From the NCBI GenBank assembly GCA_934320895.1, contig CAKRFY010000050.1:1-14155 (forward strand): a stretch of 14,155 nucleotides of DNA, in the 5' to 3' direction. This stretch comes from an uncultured Lachnospiraceae bacterium (GTDB lineage Bacteria; Bacillota; Clostridia; Lachnospirales; Lachnospiraceae). The position numbers and the translations under genes are program-made. Shown here piece by piece: positions 7,578 through 14,155 of this stretch (positions within the stretch are counted from its first letter, which is position 1; the number at the start of each line of letters is the position of its first letter). The notes under the pieces were generated by a model. That model was not told where the DNA came from. It was given only the letters and a program-made list of their open reading frames with translations, and searched no databases.

Positions 7578-8554
7578 TTAAAATTTCCTCCTATGTGTTT
7601 ATCCAAAAATTTCCATATAATCTCATAGTACCATTTTATTGTATTATAATCTGAGCCATATATTTCATGCTTTGAATTCGGCATTCTTATAAGAATAACA
7701 TTATCATTCTTTTTTGCAAATCTATCTTGTCCTTTATTATTCACAATAGTGTCATTATCAGCTTGAAACAAAAGAACTGGTATATCAACCTTGCTTACAT
7801 TTCTCTGAAGCTTCTTAACTGCATTCATTGCCGCTACACTCCATCCATATGTTGCACCATTCATACGATATCTGTCATTTTTCTCACGCTTTCTAAAGAT
7901 ATATTCATAACGTGATTCACAGGTGCAGCACCCATAATCAGCCTCTCTTTGTCCATCAAATGCTTTTTGTCCCGGAACATAATTTTTTCCCACCGTAAAA
8001 AGTTTTACATACAATTTCAGAAACCAGGCTGCTATTGCAGGCATCCCATTATACCTCATTTTAAGCATTGGTGAAGTCAATATAGCACAATTAAACAAAT
8101 GTGGATACTGCTCCAAAACAAGAGCTCCAATAGCTCCACCCATGGAATGTGCATATAAAACAATTTTTTTGTCAGCTCTTTCCTTCTTTACTATTTCATC
8201 TACAAACCCAACAAAGTCAGTTACATATTCATCAAATTTTCCCACATACACTTTCGACAAATCATCTACATCCCTGTCAGACTTTCCATGTCCCCTGTGC
8301 TCAGGAATATAAACTGAATACCCCATACAAAAGAAATAATAAATAACTTCCTCAAATTTCTCTGCAAATTCACAAAAACCATGTGAAATAACGATAACTG
8401 CCTTTTCCTCCGGACTAATAAATTTCTCATAATAAAGCCTTTTTCCATCTCTTGTATTATAGTACCCCATTTCCTTTACTTTTGAAAGTTTAGGAACTAC
8501 TATACTTTCCATATCGTCAATAAATCTATTATCTCTTAAATATATTTCAGCCAT
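7574..8554 (-). CDS. Alpha/beta hydrolase, monoacylglycerol lipase / lysophospholipase type
   Basis: A 326-residue serine hydrolase of the Hydrolase_4 (monoacylglycerol lipase) group. Visible landmarks are VISHGF (55-60, oxyanion region), EHRGHGKS (85-92), the nucleophile elbow YAHSMGG with Ser137, acid Asp268 in FQADNDTIV and His296 in NSKHE. Residues about 165-250 form the cap over the active site. The elbow has Ala in place of the first Gly of GxSxG, which is common in this group. No signal peptide, so probably cytoplasmic or membrane-associated. The frame is open to 8626, but the ATG at 8554 (MAEIYL) has GGGAGG 5 bases upstream. It is the first gene of an operon with the M56 protein; the lipid-like substrate is a family-level inference. 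Confidence 0.85.
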   Translation of the reverse strand: MAEIYLRDNRFIDDMESIVVPKLSKVKEMGYYNTRDGKRLYYEKFISPEEKAVIVISHGFCEFAEKFEEVIYYFFCMGYSVYIPEHRGHGKSDRDVDDLSKVYVGKFDEYVTDFVGFVDEIVKKERADKKIVLYAHSMGGAIGALVLEQYPHLFNCAILTSPMLKMRYNGMPAIAAWFLKLYVKLFTVGKNYVPGQKAFDGQREADYGCCTCESRYEYIFRKREKNDRYRMNGATYGWSVAAMNAVKKLQRNVSKVDIPVLLFQADNDTIVNNKGQDRFAKKNDNVILIRMPNSKHEIYGSDYNTIKWYYEIIWKFLDKHIGGNFK

Positions 8555-8612
8555 AATATCCTCCCTGATCTTAAATCCGCCACACATTTCATAAACAGCA
8601 TGACATATAAAT

Positions 8613-8618
8613 ATTATA
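8613..8618 (-). promoter_or_regulatory. Probable -10 element for the hydrolase-M56 operon
   Basis: A perfect TATAAT on the minus strand lies 59 bases upstream of the hydrolase ATG, but no good -35 hexamer is found at 16-18 bases. A 10-bp palindrome AACTATAGTT (8674-8683) lies upstream and might help recruit an activator. The remaining bases to 8838 hold only AT-rich DNA and the chemoreceptor ribosome site. Confidence 0.4.
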
Positions 8619-8838
8619 CTTCCCAATTACACAAAAACATATCATATTGAACTGTTTTTAATCTAATTTTCCAAACTATAGTTCAAAAAATTTCCAGTCA
8701 CTTTACACCGGTAAAATGTCTTATTTACAATGTAATAACTTGTCTGAATAATACCACATTTAACCGTATTTTTGTATTTATTTAATCTGGAATTTGTTGT
8801 AAAATACATGTATATATATGATTTGAAAGGAGAAATTT

Positions 8839-10572
8839 ATGAAATTAAAAAACATCAGCATTAAGATCAAAATAATGTTGCCTGTCGCTATTATAGTGGC
8901 ACTTCTTGTATTATCAAGTGTAACAACAATAAGGATTGCCAACAATATGTTAAGTGTAAGTCAGGAGATTTCTGACAATTATTCTGCAAGTCTTGTTAAA
9001 CTAGGGGAAATATCGGAGAATTTTGAAAAGTTAAATAGTATCATATATAAACACTGTATAGCAACGGATGATGATGTAAAAGCTAACCTTGTTAAAAGTT
9101 ACAAAAGTACTTTACGCGAAATCTCAAAGCTTTGTATTCAATTTAAGAAAACACTTAATGAGGGGCAGGAAACCACCAGTTTTAATGAATTCCAGCAAAA
9201 TTACAAACATTATATAAAAGACTATAAAACTGCGATAAATGCCAGCAAATTCGGTCAGAGTGTTATTGCTTCTCAAATGGCAAACGATGCACTTATGACG
9301 CAGTCCGCAAAAATTGAAAAAAATATTCAAAAAATGCAGGAAGCTAACCAGACTGCCATGAATAATGGTATATTAGAACAAAAAAAGGTTTACAGAACAA
9401 GCCAGATTAGTGGTATAACATTATTTGTAATAGGTTTATTTCTTGGATTAGATGTTCTTTTCATATGTTACAAAGCTGTTTGTCGCCCAGTTGCCCGTAT
9501 GAACAAAGACCTTTCTGAGATTATTGAAGAGATTAATGCTGGAAAGGGCGATCTTACAAAACGACTTCATATTCATGGAGAAGATGAAATTAGTACGATA
9601 GGTACAAGTGTAAACCACTTTATCGAAACCCTGCAAAATATTATGAAAAAAATCACTACAAATACCAATAAACTCGACAGCATTGTCGGTACAGTCTCAG
9701 ATAAAGTTGTAAAAGCAAATGACAACTCATGCGATATATCTGCAGTTATGGAAGAACTTTCATCATCAATGGAAGAAATATCTGCTACTGTTACATCTGT
9801 AAATGATAATACAGGCAATGTTGATTCCAGTATCTCAGAACTTTCAGATGAATCCGCAAAACTCCTTGATTATGTAAACGAAATGAAATCACGCGCAAAT
9901 GATCTCGAAGAAACCGCAGTTAAGAATGGCGATACTGCAAATCAGATGATTGGAGAAATCGTAGAAAGTCTTGAAACTGCAATTGAAGAAAGTAAGAGCG
10001 TAGACAAAGTCAATGACCTCACAATGAACATATTAAATATTTCAAAACAAACAAATCTTCTTGCATTAAATGCTTCTATTGAAGCCGCAAGAGCGGGCGA
10101 AGCTGGAAAGGGCTTTGCAGTTGTAGCTGATGAGATCCGACAGCTTGCTGATTCAAGCCGAGAAGCAGCAAACAACATCCAGAATATAAACGGAATGGTT
10201 GTTATCGCTGTAAAAGAACTAACCAAAAATTCAAACCAGATGATCGATTACATAACAAATCATGTCATGGAAGACTATGTAGGTTTTGTAGGATCAGGTC
10301 ATCAGTATAATTCCGATGCAGAACATGTTTTTGAAATAGTCAATAAATTTAATAACATGGCGGCCGCTATCAAAACATCCATTACAAATGTTTCAGATTC
10401 ACTTGACGGAATTTCTACTGCTGTCGAGGAAAGTACTAATGGCATCACAACTGTCGCCACGAATACTACTGACCTTGTTTCAAGTATTGAAGATATTTCA
10501 AACGAAATGACAACTAATGAACAGATTGCAAACGAATTAAAAGATGAAGCTGACAGATTTGTAACACTATAA
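8839..10572 (+). CDS. Methyl-accepting chemotaxis protein
   Basis: A 577-residue membrane chemoreceptor. TM1 is at about 12-32 and TM2 at about 191-212; between them lies a mainly helical extracellular ligand domain resembling the four-helix-bundle type, with no motif that reveals the ligand. A HAMP linker follows (about 213-267). The cytoplasmic coiled coil carries the signature hairpin tip, [18 protein letters not shown] (404-421) followed by [15 protein letters not shown], which contacts CheA and CheW. It has no C-terminal CheR-binding pentapeptide. AAAGGAG precedes the ATG. No sigma-28-type promoter was seen upstream and no other chemotaxis gene is in the window, so this is an orphan receptor locus. 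It implies a motile, or ancestrally motile, organism. Confidence 0.95.
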   Translation: MKLKNISIKIKIMLPVAIIVALLVLSSVTTIRIANNMLSVSQEISDNYSASLVKLGEISENFEKLNSIIYKHCIATDDDVKANLVKSYKSTLREISKLCIQFKKTLNEGQETTSFNEFQQNYKHYIKDYKTAINASKFGQSVIASQMANDALMTQSAKIEKNIQKMQEANQTAMNNGILEQKKVYRTSQISGITLFVIGLFLGLDVLFICYKAVCRPVARMNKDLSEIIEEINAGKGDLTKRLHIHGEDEISTIGTSVNHFIETLQNIMKKITTNTNKLDSIVGTVSDKVVKANDNSCDISAVMEELSSSMEEISATVTSVNDNTGNVDSSISELSDESAKLLDYVNEMKSRANDLEETAVKNGDTANQMIGEIVESLETAIEESKSVDKVNDLTMNILNISKQTNLLALNASIEAARAGEAGKGFAVVADEIRQLADSSREAANNIQNINGMVVIAVKELTKNSNQMIDYITNHVMEDYVGFVGSGHQYNSDAEHVFEIVNKFNNMAAAIKTSITNVSDSLDGISTAVEESTNGITTVATNTTDLVSSIEDISNEMTTNEQIANELKDEADRFVTL

Positions 10573-10592
10573 TATTACTCATGTATAATTTC

Positions 10593-10638
10593 AAAATGAA
10601 GATACTGATATTTTATTTTTTCAGTATCTTCATTTTTT
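10593..10638 (+). terminator. Terminator of the chemoreceptor gene
   Basis: A 16-bp perfect stem (10593-10608 with 10621-10636; core GAAGATACTGA and TCAGTATCTTC), a 12-base loop and six Ts. It is 20 bases after the stop. On the minus strand only four Us follow, so it may also weakly end the converging csoR transcript. Confidence 0.85.
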
Positions 10639-10694
10639 AACTCAAATATATAAACCAACTTTATTCACAAAAAATGAACTATTTTCTCATAACC

Positions 10695-11051
10695 TTATTT
10701 TACAAACTTATCTATTGCATCTTCAAGTTGTCGTATCGCCTCAGCATCACCACTTTGGACAGCGTGAACAATACAATGTTCTATATGATCTTTTAAAATT
10801 AGCTTACCAGTGTTATTTATTGCTGATTTTACTGCTGAAAGCTGTATCAAAACCTCTGTACAATCCCTTCCATCCTCAACCATACGCTTAACCGATTCCA
10901 AATGTCCTATTGCTCTTGATAGCCTGTTTAAAACCGCCTTTGTCTGCGTATGGCTATGTGTGTGACCTATACAATCACGATCATGTCCGACAGCATCTGT
11001 ACTCTCAATCTCATTCCCTTTTGAGTTTTCAATATCTTCTTTACTTTTCAC
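10695..11051 (-). CDS. CsoR/RcnR/InrS-family metal sensor, nickel-type fingerprint
   Basis: A 118-residue all-helical transcriptional repressor of the DUF156 family. The core LNRLSRAIGHLESVKRMVEDG is typical. Metal ligand positions are Cys64, His89 and Cys93, with the exact 25- and 4-residue spacing of CsoR (Cys36, His61, Cys65). In addition His32 lies 32 residues before Cys64, the same offset as the nickel ligand His21 in InrS (Cys53) and His3 in RcnR (Cys35). The His-Cys-His-Cys set therefore matches nickel-sensing InrS better than copper-sensing CsoR. The N-terminal extension (about 35 residues) is His-rich (HTHSH). The GTG at 11051 follows AAGGGAG by 6 bases and is preferred over an in-frame TTG at 11072. 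It lies 64 bases after cbiO, probably co-transcribed. Confidence 0.85.
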   Translation of the reverse strand: MKSKEDIENSKGNEIESTDAVGHDRDCIGHTHSHTQTKAVLNRLSRAIGHLESVKRMVEDGRDCTEVLIQLSAVKSAINNTGKLILKDHIEHCIVHAVQSGDAEAIRQLEDAIDKFVK

Positions 11052-11115
11052 AGTATTCTCCCTTTCTTTCAAATGTAAAACATTGCTTTTTTATTTGCAA
11101 ACCAACATACATCTG

Positions 11116-11877
11116 TCATTCTCTCCACTTTGGTCGCTGCATACACAACGGAAGTTCAAGTCCAGCTCCAACCAGCAACGCTTCATCTGTTAAGATTTCC
11201 TTCGCTTTTGCATCCTTCACTATTTTTCCATCTGCCATCAAAATTACTCTTTCACACACCTCAAGTATCAAATCCAGATCATGCGAAGCAATTATTTTAA
11301 GCTGCTTTGTCTCCTTTAATATATTTATCAAATTTCTCCTGTTTGCAGGATCAAGTGCTATAGACGGTTCATCCATCAATATTATATCAGGTTCCATTCC
11401 AAGGATTGTAGCTATCGAAACCATCTTTTTCTCACCACCCGACATTTTATAAATCTGTCTGTCACGCAGATACTCAATATGAATACTACTAAGAGCATTA
11501 CTAACCCTTTTTCTTGTCTCCTCTTCACCTAACCCATAATTTCTCGGAGCAAATGCTATCTCATCATAAACATTTGACATAAAAAGCTGACTCTCTGAAT
11601 CCTGAAATACATATCCCATCTTCTCCCTTATAGTTGCCAGATTTTTTTTAGCAACAGGTATTCCTTCTATTTTTATCTCCCCGTCAAATCCTAGATTCAG
11701 TCCAATAAGAAGCCTTAGTAAAGTTGACTTTCCAACACCATTCGCACCTATAAGGCCTATATTCTCCTGCCCATCTGCACTTAACGAAATATTCTTCAAA
11801 ATTTGATTTCCTGATTCATATCCAAAACTAACATTTTTTACATCAATAGTTATATCATTTACCATACTGCTATTCAT
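11116..11877 (-). CDS. cbiO: ECF transporter ATPase for nickel/cobalt (CbiO-like)
   Basis: A 253-residue ABC ATPase. Walker A is GANGVGKST (44-52), the Q-loop Gln92 in VFQDSESQLF is typical of ECF ATPases, the signature is MSGGEK (145-150), Walker B is IILMDEP (165-171) and the switch His199 is in ASHD. It would energise the CbiM/CbiQ membrane complex encoded divergently. No second ATPase is seen, so a homodimer is expected. The ATG at 11877 has AGGGGG only 3-4 bases upstream, a short spacing; an ATG 12 bases further in has spacing about 15. The specific metal role is inferred from the neighbouring cbiM and cbiQ. A candidate upstream promoter is listed separately. Confidence 0.88.
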   Translation of the reverse strand: MNSSMVNDITIDVKNVSFGYESGNQILKNISLSADGQENIGLIGANGVGKSTLLRLLIGLNLGFDGEIKIEGIPVAKKNLATIREKMGYVFQDSESQLFMSNVYDEIAFAPRNYGLGEEETRKRVSNALSSIHIEYLRDRQIYKMSGGEKKMVSIATILGMEPDIILMDEPSIALDPANRRNLINILKETKQLKIIASHDLDLILEVCERVILMADGKIVKDAKAKEILTDEALLVGAGLELPLCMQRPKWRE

Positions 11878-11966
11878 CTACCCCCTGCAAAAATATTTTT
11901 TACAAACTTAACACAAGCGTTGTTTGTTTCATCCCTAAGCATTTTTATGTTCTTAAATAATATCAG

Positions 11967-11996
11967 ATTTTATTTTTCATTTCTACACAGTTACAA
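11967..11996 (-). promoter_or_regulatory. Possible promoter of cbiO-csoR
   Basis: On the minus strand TTGTAA (11996-11991, 4 of 6) and TAAAAT (11972-11967, 5 of 6) are spaced by 18 bases. A start near 11960 would leave about 80 bases before the cbiO ATG. This is the best pair seen but not strong. Confidence 0.35.
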
Positions 11997-12097
11997 TAAA
12001 AAAGCATCTATTTTTAACTACTATCCCATAAACCTGTAATCTGCAATAATCAACATCCCCCCTGGTAGCTTATATAAGCGTTAAAAATATGTTAAAA

Positions 12098-12127
12098 TTG
12101 ATATGATATAAAAATGATATTTATAAT
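12098..12127 (+). promoter_or_regulatory. Promoter of cbiM-cbiQ
   Basis: TTGATA (12098-12103, 5 of 6) and a perfect TATAAT (12122-12127) with an 18-base spacer. The C6 tract lies 36 bases upstream of the -35. The start near 12134 leaves a leader of about 120 bases. Confidence 0.65.
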
Positions 12128-12133
12128 ATCAAC

Positions 12134-12256
12134 CAAAGTATCCGGGCAAAAATGTTCAAAGTTCAGATGCTTTTTTTGTTTCCTAAGTCAAGCGGATATT
12201 CGCAATCCTCTCTGCTACTTGATAGTGTTAAATATTTTTAGATTGGAGTGATTTAT
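12134..12256 (+). promoter_or_regulatory. Potentially structured leader of cbiM
   Basis: The predicted leader can form a long-range stem, AGTATCCG (12138-12145 approx.) with CGGATATT (12192-12199 approx.), enclosing a segment with a run of seven Ts at 12171-12177. A further TCAAG/CTTGA pairing is possible downstream. I do not recognise a cobalamin riboswitch (no B12-box-like sequence) or the NiCo riboswitch. It may be unstructured. Confidence 0.3.
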
Positions 12257-13291
12257 ATGCATATGGCAGATGCACTGGTTTCAGCAAGCGTCGCTGGAAC
12301 TATGTATGCCCTCTCAGCAGGTGCAGCAACTTATTCCGTAAAAAAAATTCGTCTGGAAAATTATGACAAAAAAATTCCTGTAATGGGTGTAATGGGAGCC
12401 TTTGTTTTTGCCGCACAGATGATCAATTTTACAATTCCCGGCACTGGCTCAAGTGGACATCTTTGTGGAGGCATGCTTCTTACAGCTTTATTGGGTCCAT
12501 ACGCCGCTTTTCTCACACTTATAGGAGTCTTACTCATTCAATGCCTTTTCTTTGCCGATGGAGGATTACTAGCACTTGGATGCAATGTATGGAATATGGC
12601 ATTTTACGGCTGTTTTCTTGGTTGGTTTCTTATATGGAAACCATTCATAAGAACAGGACCAAGCAAAGCAAAGATTGTAGCAGCATCCATTCTCGGATCT
12701 GTCATTTCACTCCAATTTGGTGCATTGAGCGTATCCCTTGAAACAAAAATTTCAGGCATTACAGAGCTTCCTTTTACGACATTTGTAAAAACAATGCAGC
12801 CTATACACTTAGCAATAGGACTTATTGAAGGACTTATAACCGCTGCTGTACTTATTTTTATTTACGAAGCACGCCCGGAAATGCTTGAAAAACCATACGA
12901 TAACACAAGCTATACCAGAGACTTCCTCAGCCCAAAAAGCGTAAATAAAATATCATTAAAAAAAGCAATTATCATATTCCTTACAATTACAGTTGTAACA
13001 GGAGGAATTGTATCACTTTTTGCTTCATCCCACCCCGACGGACTTGAATGGTCTGTAAAAAAACTGACAGGTTCAACTGATATTTCTGGAAAATCAGATA
13101 AAATACATTCTATATTTTCAGCTATCCAGAATGTATTTTCATTTCTACCTGACTATACATTTAAAAATTCGGAGGCAGCTGCGGGCACATCATTTTCAGG
13201 TATAACCGGCTCAATTATGGTACTGCTTCTTTGTACATCCATATGTCTCATAATAAAGAGAATTAACAAACGAAAGAAAAATAAAAAATGA
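12257..13291 (+). CDS. cbiM: ECF nickel/cobalt substrate-binding membrane protein CbiM fused to a PDGLE (CbiN/NikN-like) domain
   Basis: A 344-residue membrane protein. The N-terminus MHMADAL supplies the Met1-His2 motif whose free amino end and His bind the metal in CbiM/NikM structures; the second family His is His68 in GSSGHLCGG. Seven or so hydrophobic segments fill residues 1-205. The C-terminal part (about 233-335) has two more helices flanking an outside loop with SSHPDGLEWSV (258-268), the PDGLE domain that does the job of separate CbiN/NikN. The frame is open three codons earlier at a GTG, but only the ATG at 12257 gives the required MH end, with TTGGAG 8 bases upstream. Nickel or cobalt cannot be separated by sequence alone. 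Confidence 0.9.
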   Translation: MHMADALVSASVAGTMYALSAGAATYSVKKIRLENYDKKIPVMGVMGAFVFAAQMINFTIPGTGSSGHLCGGMLLTALLGPYAAFLTLIGVLLIQCLFFADGGLLALGCNVWNMAFYGCFLGWFLIWKPFIRTGPSKAKIVAASILGSVISLQFGALSVSLETKISGITELPFTTFVKTMQPIHLAIGLIEGLITAAVLIFIYEARPEMLEKPYDNTSYTRDFLSPKSVNKISLKKAIIIFLTITVVTGGIVSLFASSHPDGLEWSVKKLTGSTDISGKSDKIHSIFSAIQNVFSFLPDYTFKNSEAAAGTSFSGITGSIMVLLLCTSICLIIKRINKRKKNKK

Positions 13292-14049
13292 TGACAAAAA
13301 ACAAAAAAAACGATATTGGAAATGCAATACATGAAATAATCAAAATAGATGAACTAGCAAGACAGGATCGATGGATAAATAACTTACATCCACTAATAAA
13401 ACTTATCATAACCGTTTCTTATATTATACTTATTATATCAAAATCCAAATATAATATAAGCGGACTTATTACATTAGCAGCATACCCAATAGCTTTATTT
13501 ATCATCGGCGACATAAATTTTAAAGACAGTCTGAAACGCCTGAAAATAGTATTACCTCTTGTCTGCCTTGTCGGAATATTAAATCCGTTCTTTGACAGGC
13601 ATGTACTATTTCGATTACACGGCATTTACATTAACAGTGGATTTACCATTTTAAAAAACTTTGGCATAACAGGCGGTATCATATCAATGTTCACGCTTTC
13701 TATAAAAGGTATACTTACTGTGTTTGCATCATATATTTTTATTGCAACAACAACTATAGAAAAAATATGCTATGCTCTTAGACTGATAAAAGTTCCATCT
13801 GTTATTGTAACCCAGATCATGCTTACATACAGATATGTCACACTTTTGCTCTCAGAGGCACACGAAATAACACAGGCATATGCTCTGCGGGCACCAAATC
13901 AAAAAGGTATAAATATAAAAAATTGGGGTTCACTGCTCGGTCAGCTTTTGCTTCGAAGCATAGATAGAGCAGACGAAGTTTACACAGCTATGAGCCTGCG
14001 CGGTTTTAATGGAGATTTTCCAAATCCTGATAAAAAATATCACAGATAA
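13288..14049 (+). CDS. cbiQ: ECF nickel/cobalt transporter transmembrane coupling protein CbiQ
   Basis: A 253-residue membrane protein of the CbiQ/EcfT family that links the metal-binding CbiM to the CbiO ATPase. Hydrophobic segments are near 38-55, 58-75, 88-105, 128-152 and 163-182. The two cytoplasmic coupling motifs, AYALRAPN (about 200-207) and AMSLRGF (about 236-242), contact the ATPase grooves. The start overlaps the cbiM stop by 4 bases (ATGA); a second ATG follows directly. There is no clear ribosome site, so translational coupling is likely. The ATPase gene, usually next in such operons, is instead divergent. No terminator is found after the stop; the downstream DNA looks like a separate element. 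Confidence 0.9.
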   Translation: MMTKNKKNDIGNAIHEIIKIDELARQDRWINNLHPLIKLIITVSYIILIISKSKYNISGLITLAAYPIALFIIGDINFKDSLKRLKIVLPLVCLVGILNPFFDRHVLFRLHGIYINSGFTILKNFGITGGIISMFTLSIKGILTVFASYIFIATTTIEKICYALRLIKVPSVIVTQIMLTYRYVTLLLSEAHEITQAYALRAPNQKGINIKNWGSLLGQLLLRSIDRADEVYTAMSLRGFNGDFPNPDKKYHR

Positions 14050-14094
14050 AAACCATCCCCTGCCTGACTTCTTACAGGGAGGGCACTGAAAAAG

Positions 14095-14123
14095 TGGATA
14101 ACACCGCCTATATTTGGTATAAT
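14095..14123 (+). promoter_or_regulatory. Extended -10 promoter at the right edge
   Basis: TGGATA (14095-14100, 4 of 6), a 17-base spacer and a perfect TATAAT (14118-14123) preceded by TGG, an extended -10. Transcription would begin near 14130, so the transcript omits the left arm of the surrounding hairpin. Confidence 0.65.
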
Positions 14124-14148
14124 AGATATATCAAATATAGGTGGTGTT
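14100..14148 (+). repeat. 17-bp inverted repeat enclosing a promoter and ribosome site
   Basis: Left arm 14100-14116 and right arm 14132-14148 pair fully, with one G-U pair (14106 with 14142). The loop carries the TATAAT, and the right arm carries the AGGTGG ribosome site of the following ATG. Read-through RNA would hide the site, while RNA made from the internal promoter would not. Confidence 0.75.
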
Positions 14149-14151
14149 TTT

Positions 14152-14155
14152 ATGA
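14152..14155 (+). CDS. Start of an unidentified gene, possibly a transposase (partial)
   Basis: Only the ATG and one base are inside the window. AGGTGG lies 7 bases upstream, and a promoter with a shielding hairpin precedes it. The shielding layout suggests an insertion-sequence transposase, but no coding sequence is available to test this. Confidence 0.35.

Larger units (their letters stand above)
11878..12256. promoter_or_regulatory. Divergent control region between cbiO and cbiMQ
   Basis: This 379-base gene-free region serves both metal transport units. It contains a C6 tract at 12057-12062 in a context CATCCCCCCTGG, and a related CTACCCCCTG at 11878-11887 that doubles as the cbiO ribosome site. 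A 12-bp inverted repeat (AAAAAAGCATCT at 11998-12009, AGATGCTTTTTT at 12165-12176) spans the cbiM promoter. CsoR-family operators are typically G/C tracts in AT-rich flanks, so the C6 tract is a candidate site for the linked sensor. Confidence 0.5.

Noticed and set aside
8647..8686. TTGAACT/AGTTCAA inverted repeat between the hydrolase and chemoreceptor genes
   Set aside because: Seven bases with a 26-base gap in AT-rich DNA is close to chance expectation; only the internal AACTATAGTT palindrome was mentioned.
8777..8820. Flagellar sigma-28 promoter for the chemoreceptor
   Set aside because: No TAAA-15-CCGATA-like pair was found; only AT-rich sequence with poor sigma-A matches.
10910..11452. 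180-codon plus-strand open frame across csoR and cbiO
   Set aside because: It is antisense to two well-supported genes, has Ser/Phe/Ile-rich translated shadow composition and no ribosome site.
12134..12256. Cobalamin riboswitch upstream of cbiM
   Set aside because: Considered because of the gene family. The leader is only about 120 bases and lacks a recognisable B12-box sequence and the conserved core.
14058..14079. CCCTG/CAGGG hairpin after cbiQ as a terminator
   Set aside because: A 5-bp stem with a 12-base loop and no following T tract; not a credible terminator.

Overview
The window reads as chromosomal DNA from a low-GC Gram-positive anaerobe, most likely a Clostridia member of the Lachnospiraceae type. 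The reasons are AT-rich intergenic DNA with near-consensus sigma-A promoters, strong GGAGG ribosome binding sites, GTG and TTG starts, an atpZ-atpI-atpB-atpE-atpF order, an NlpC/P60 wall hydrolase and a clostridial style chemoreceptor. The family assignment is from memory of such genomes, not a search.

Layout. Positions 1-2233 (minus strand) carry the first part of an F-type ATP synthase operon: a promoter at 2228-2256, then atpZ, atpI, atpB (subunit a), atpE (subunit c) and the first codons of what is probably atpF. The c subunit keeps the residue set known from sodium-binding c rings. Positions 2328-2926 hold a DUF402 gene on the minus strand with its own promoter and terminator. An AT-rich spacer follows with a 23-bp hairpin, then a secreted SH3-SH3-NlpC/P60 endopeptidase gene with a strong promoter and a WalR-like box. 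A consensus promoter and a dyad-rich leader precede an SGNH hydrolase gene.

Positions 5400-8554 (minus strand) form a two-gene, translationally coupled operon: a monoacylglycerol-lipase-like alpha/beta hydrolase and an M56 (BlaR1/MecR1-like) membrane protein. The M56 protein has an unusual zinc-site arrangement and a long extracellular tail, and no BlaI repressor gene is nearby. A methyl-accepting chemotaxis protein (plus strand) follows.

Positions 10695-14049 form a transition-metal uptake locus. An ECF-type nickel/cobalt transporter is split into two divergent units: cbiO followed by a CsoR-family sensor gene on the minus strand, and a cbiM-PDGLE fusion with cbiQ on the plus strand. The sensor has His-Cys-His-Cys at the positions that in InrS bind nickel, so the transporter and its likely sensor are encoded together. 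The 379-bp divergent region holds a consensus-like promoter, a C6 tract that could be a CsoR-family operator, and a potentially structured 120-nt leader.

The last ~55 bases look like the start of another element. A promoter sits in the loop of a 17-bp hairpin whose right arm contains the ribosome binding site of an ORF starting at 14152, an arrangement typical of insertion sequences that silence read-through expression. The most noteworthy points are the InrS-like sensor paired with an importer, the altered M56 zinc motif, and this self-shielding hairpin. No CRISPR array, rRNA or tRNA was seen.
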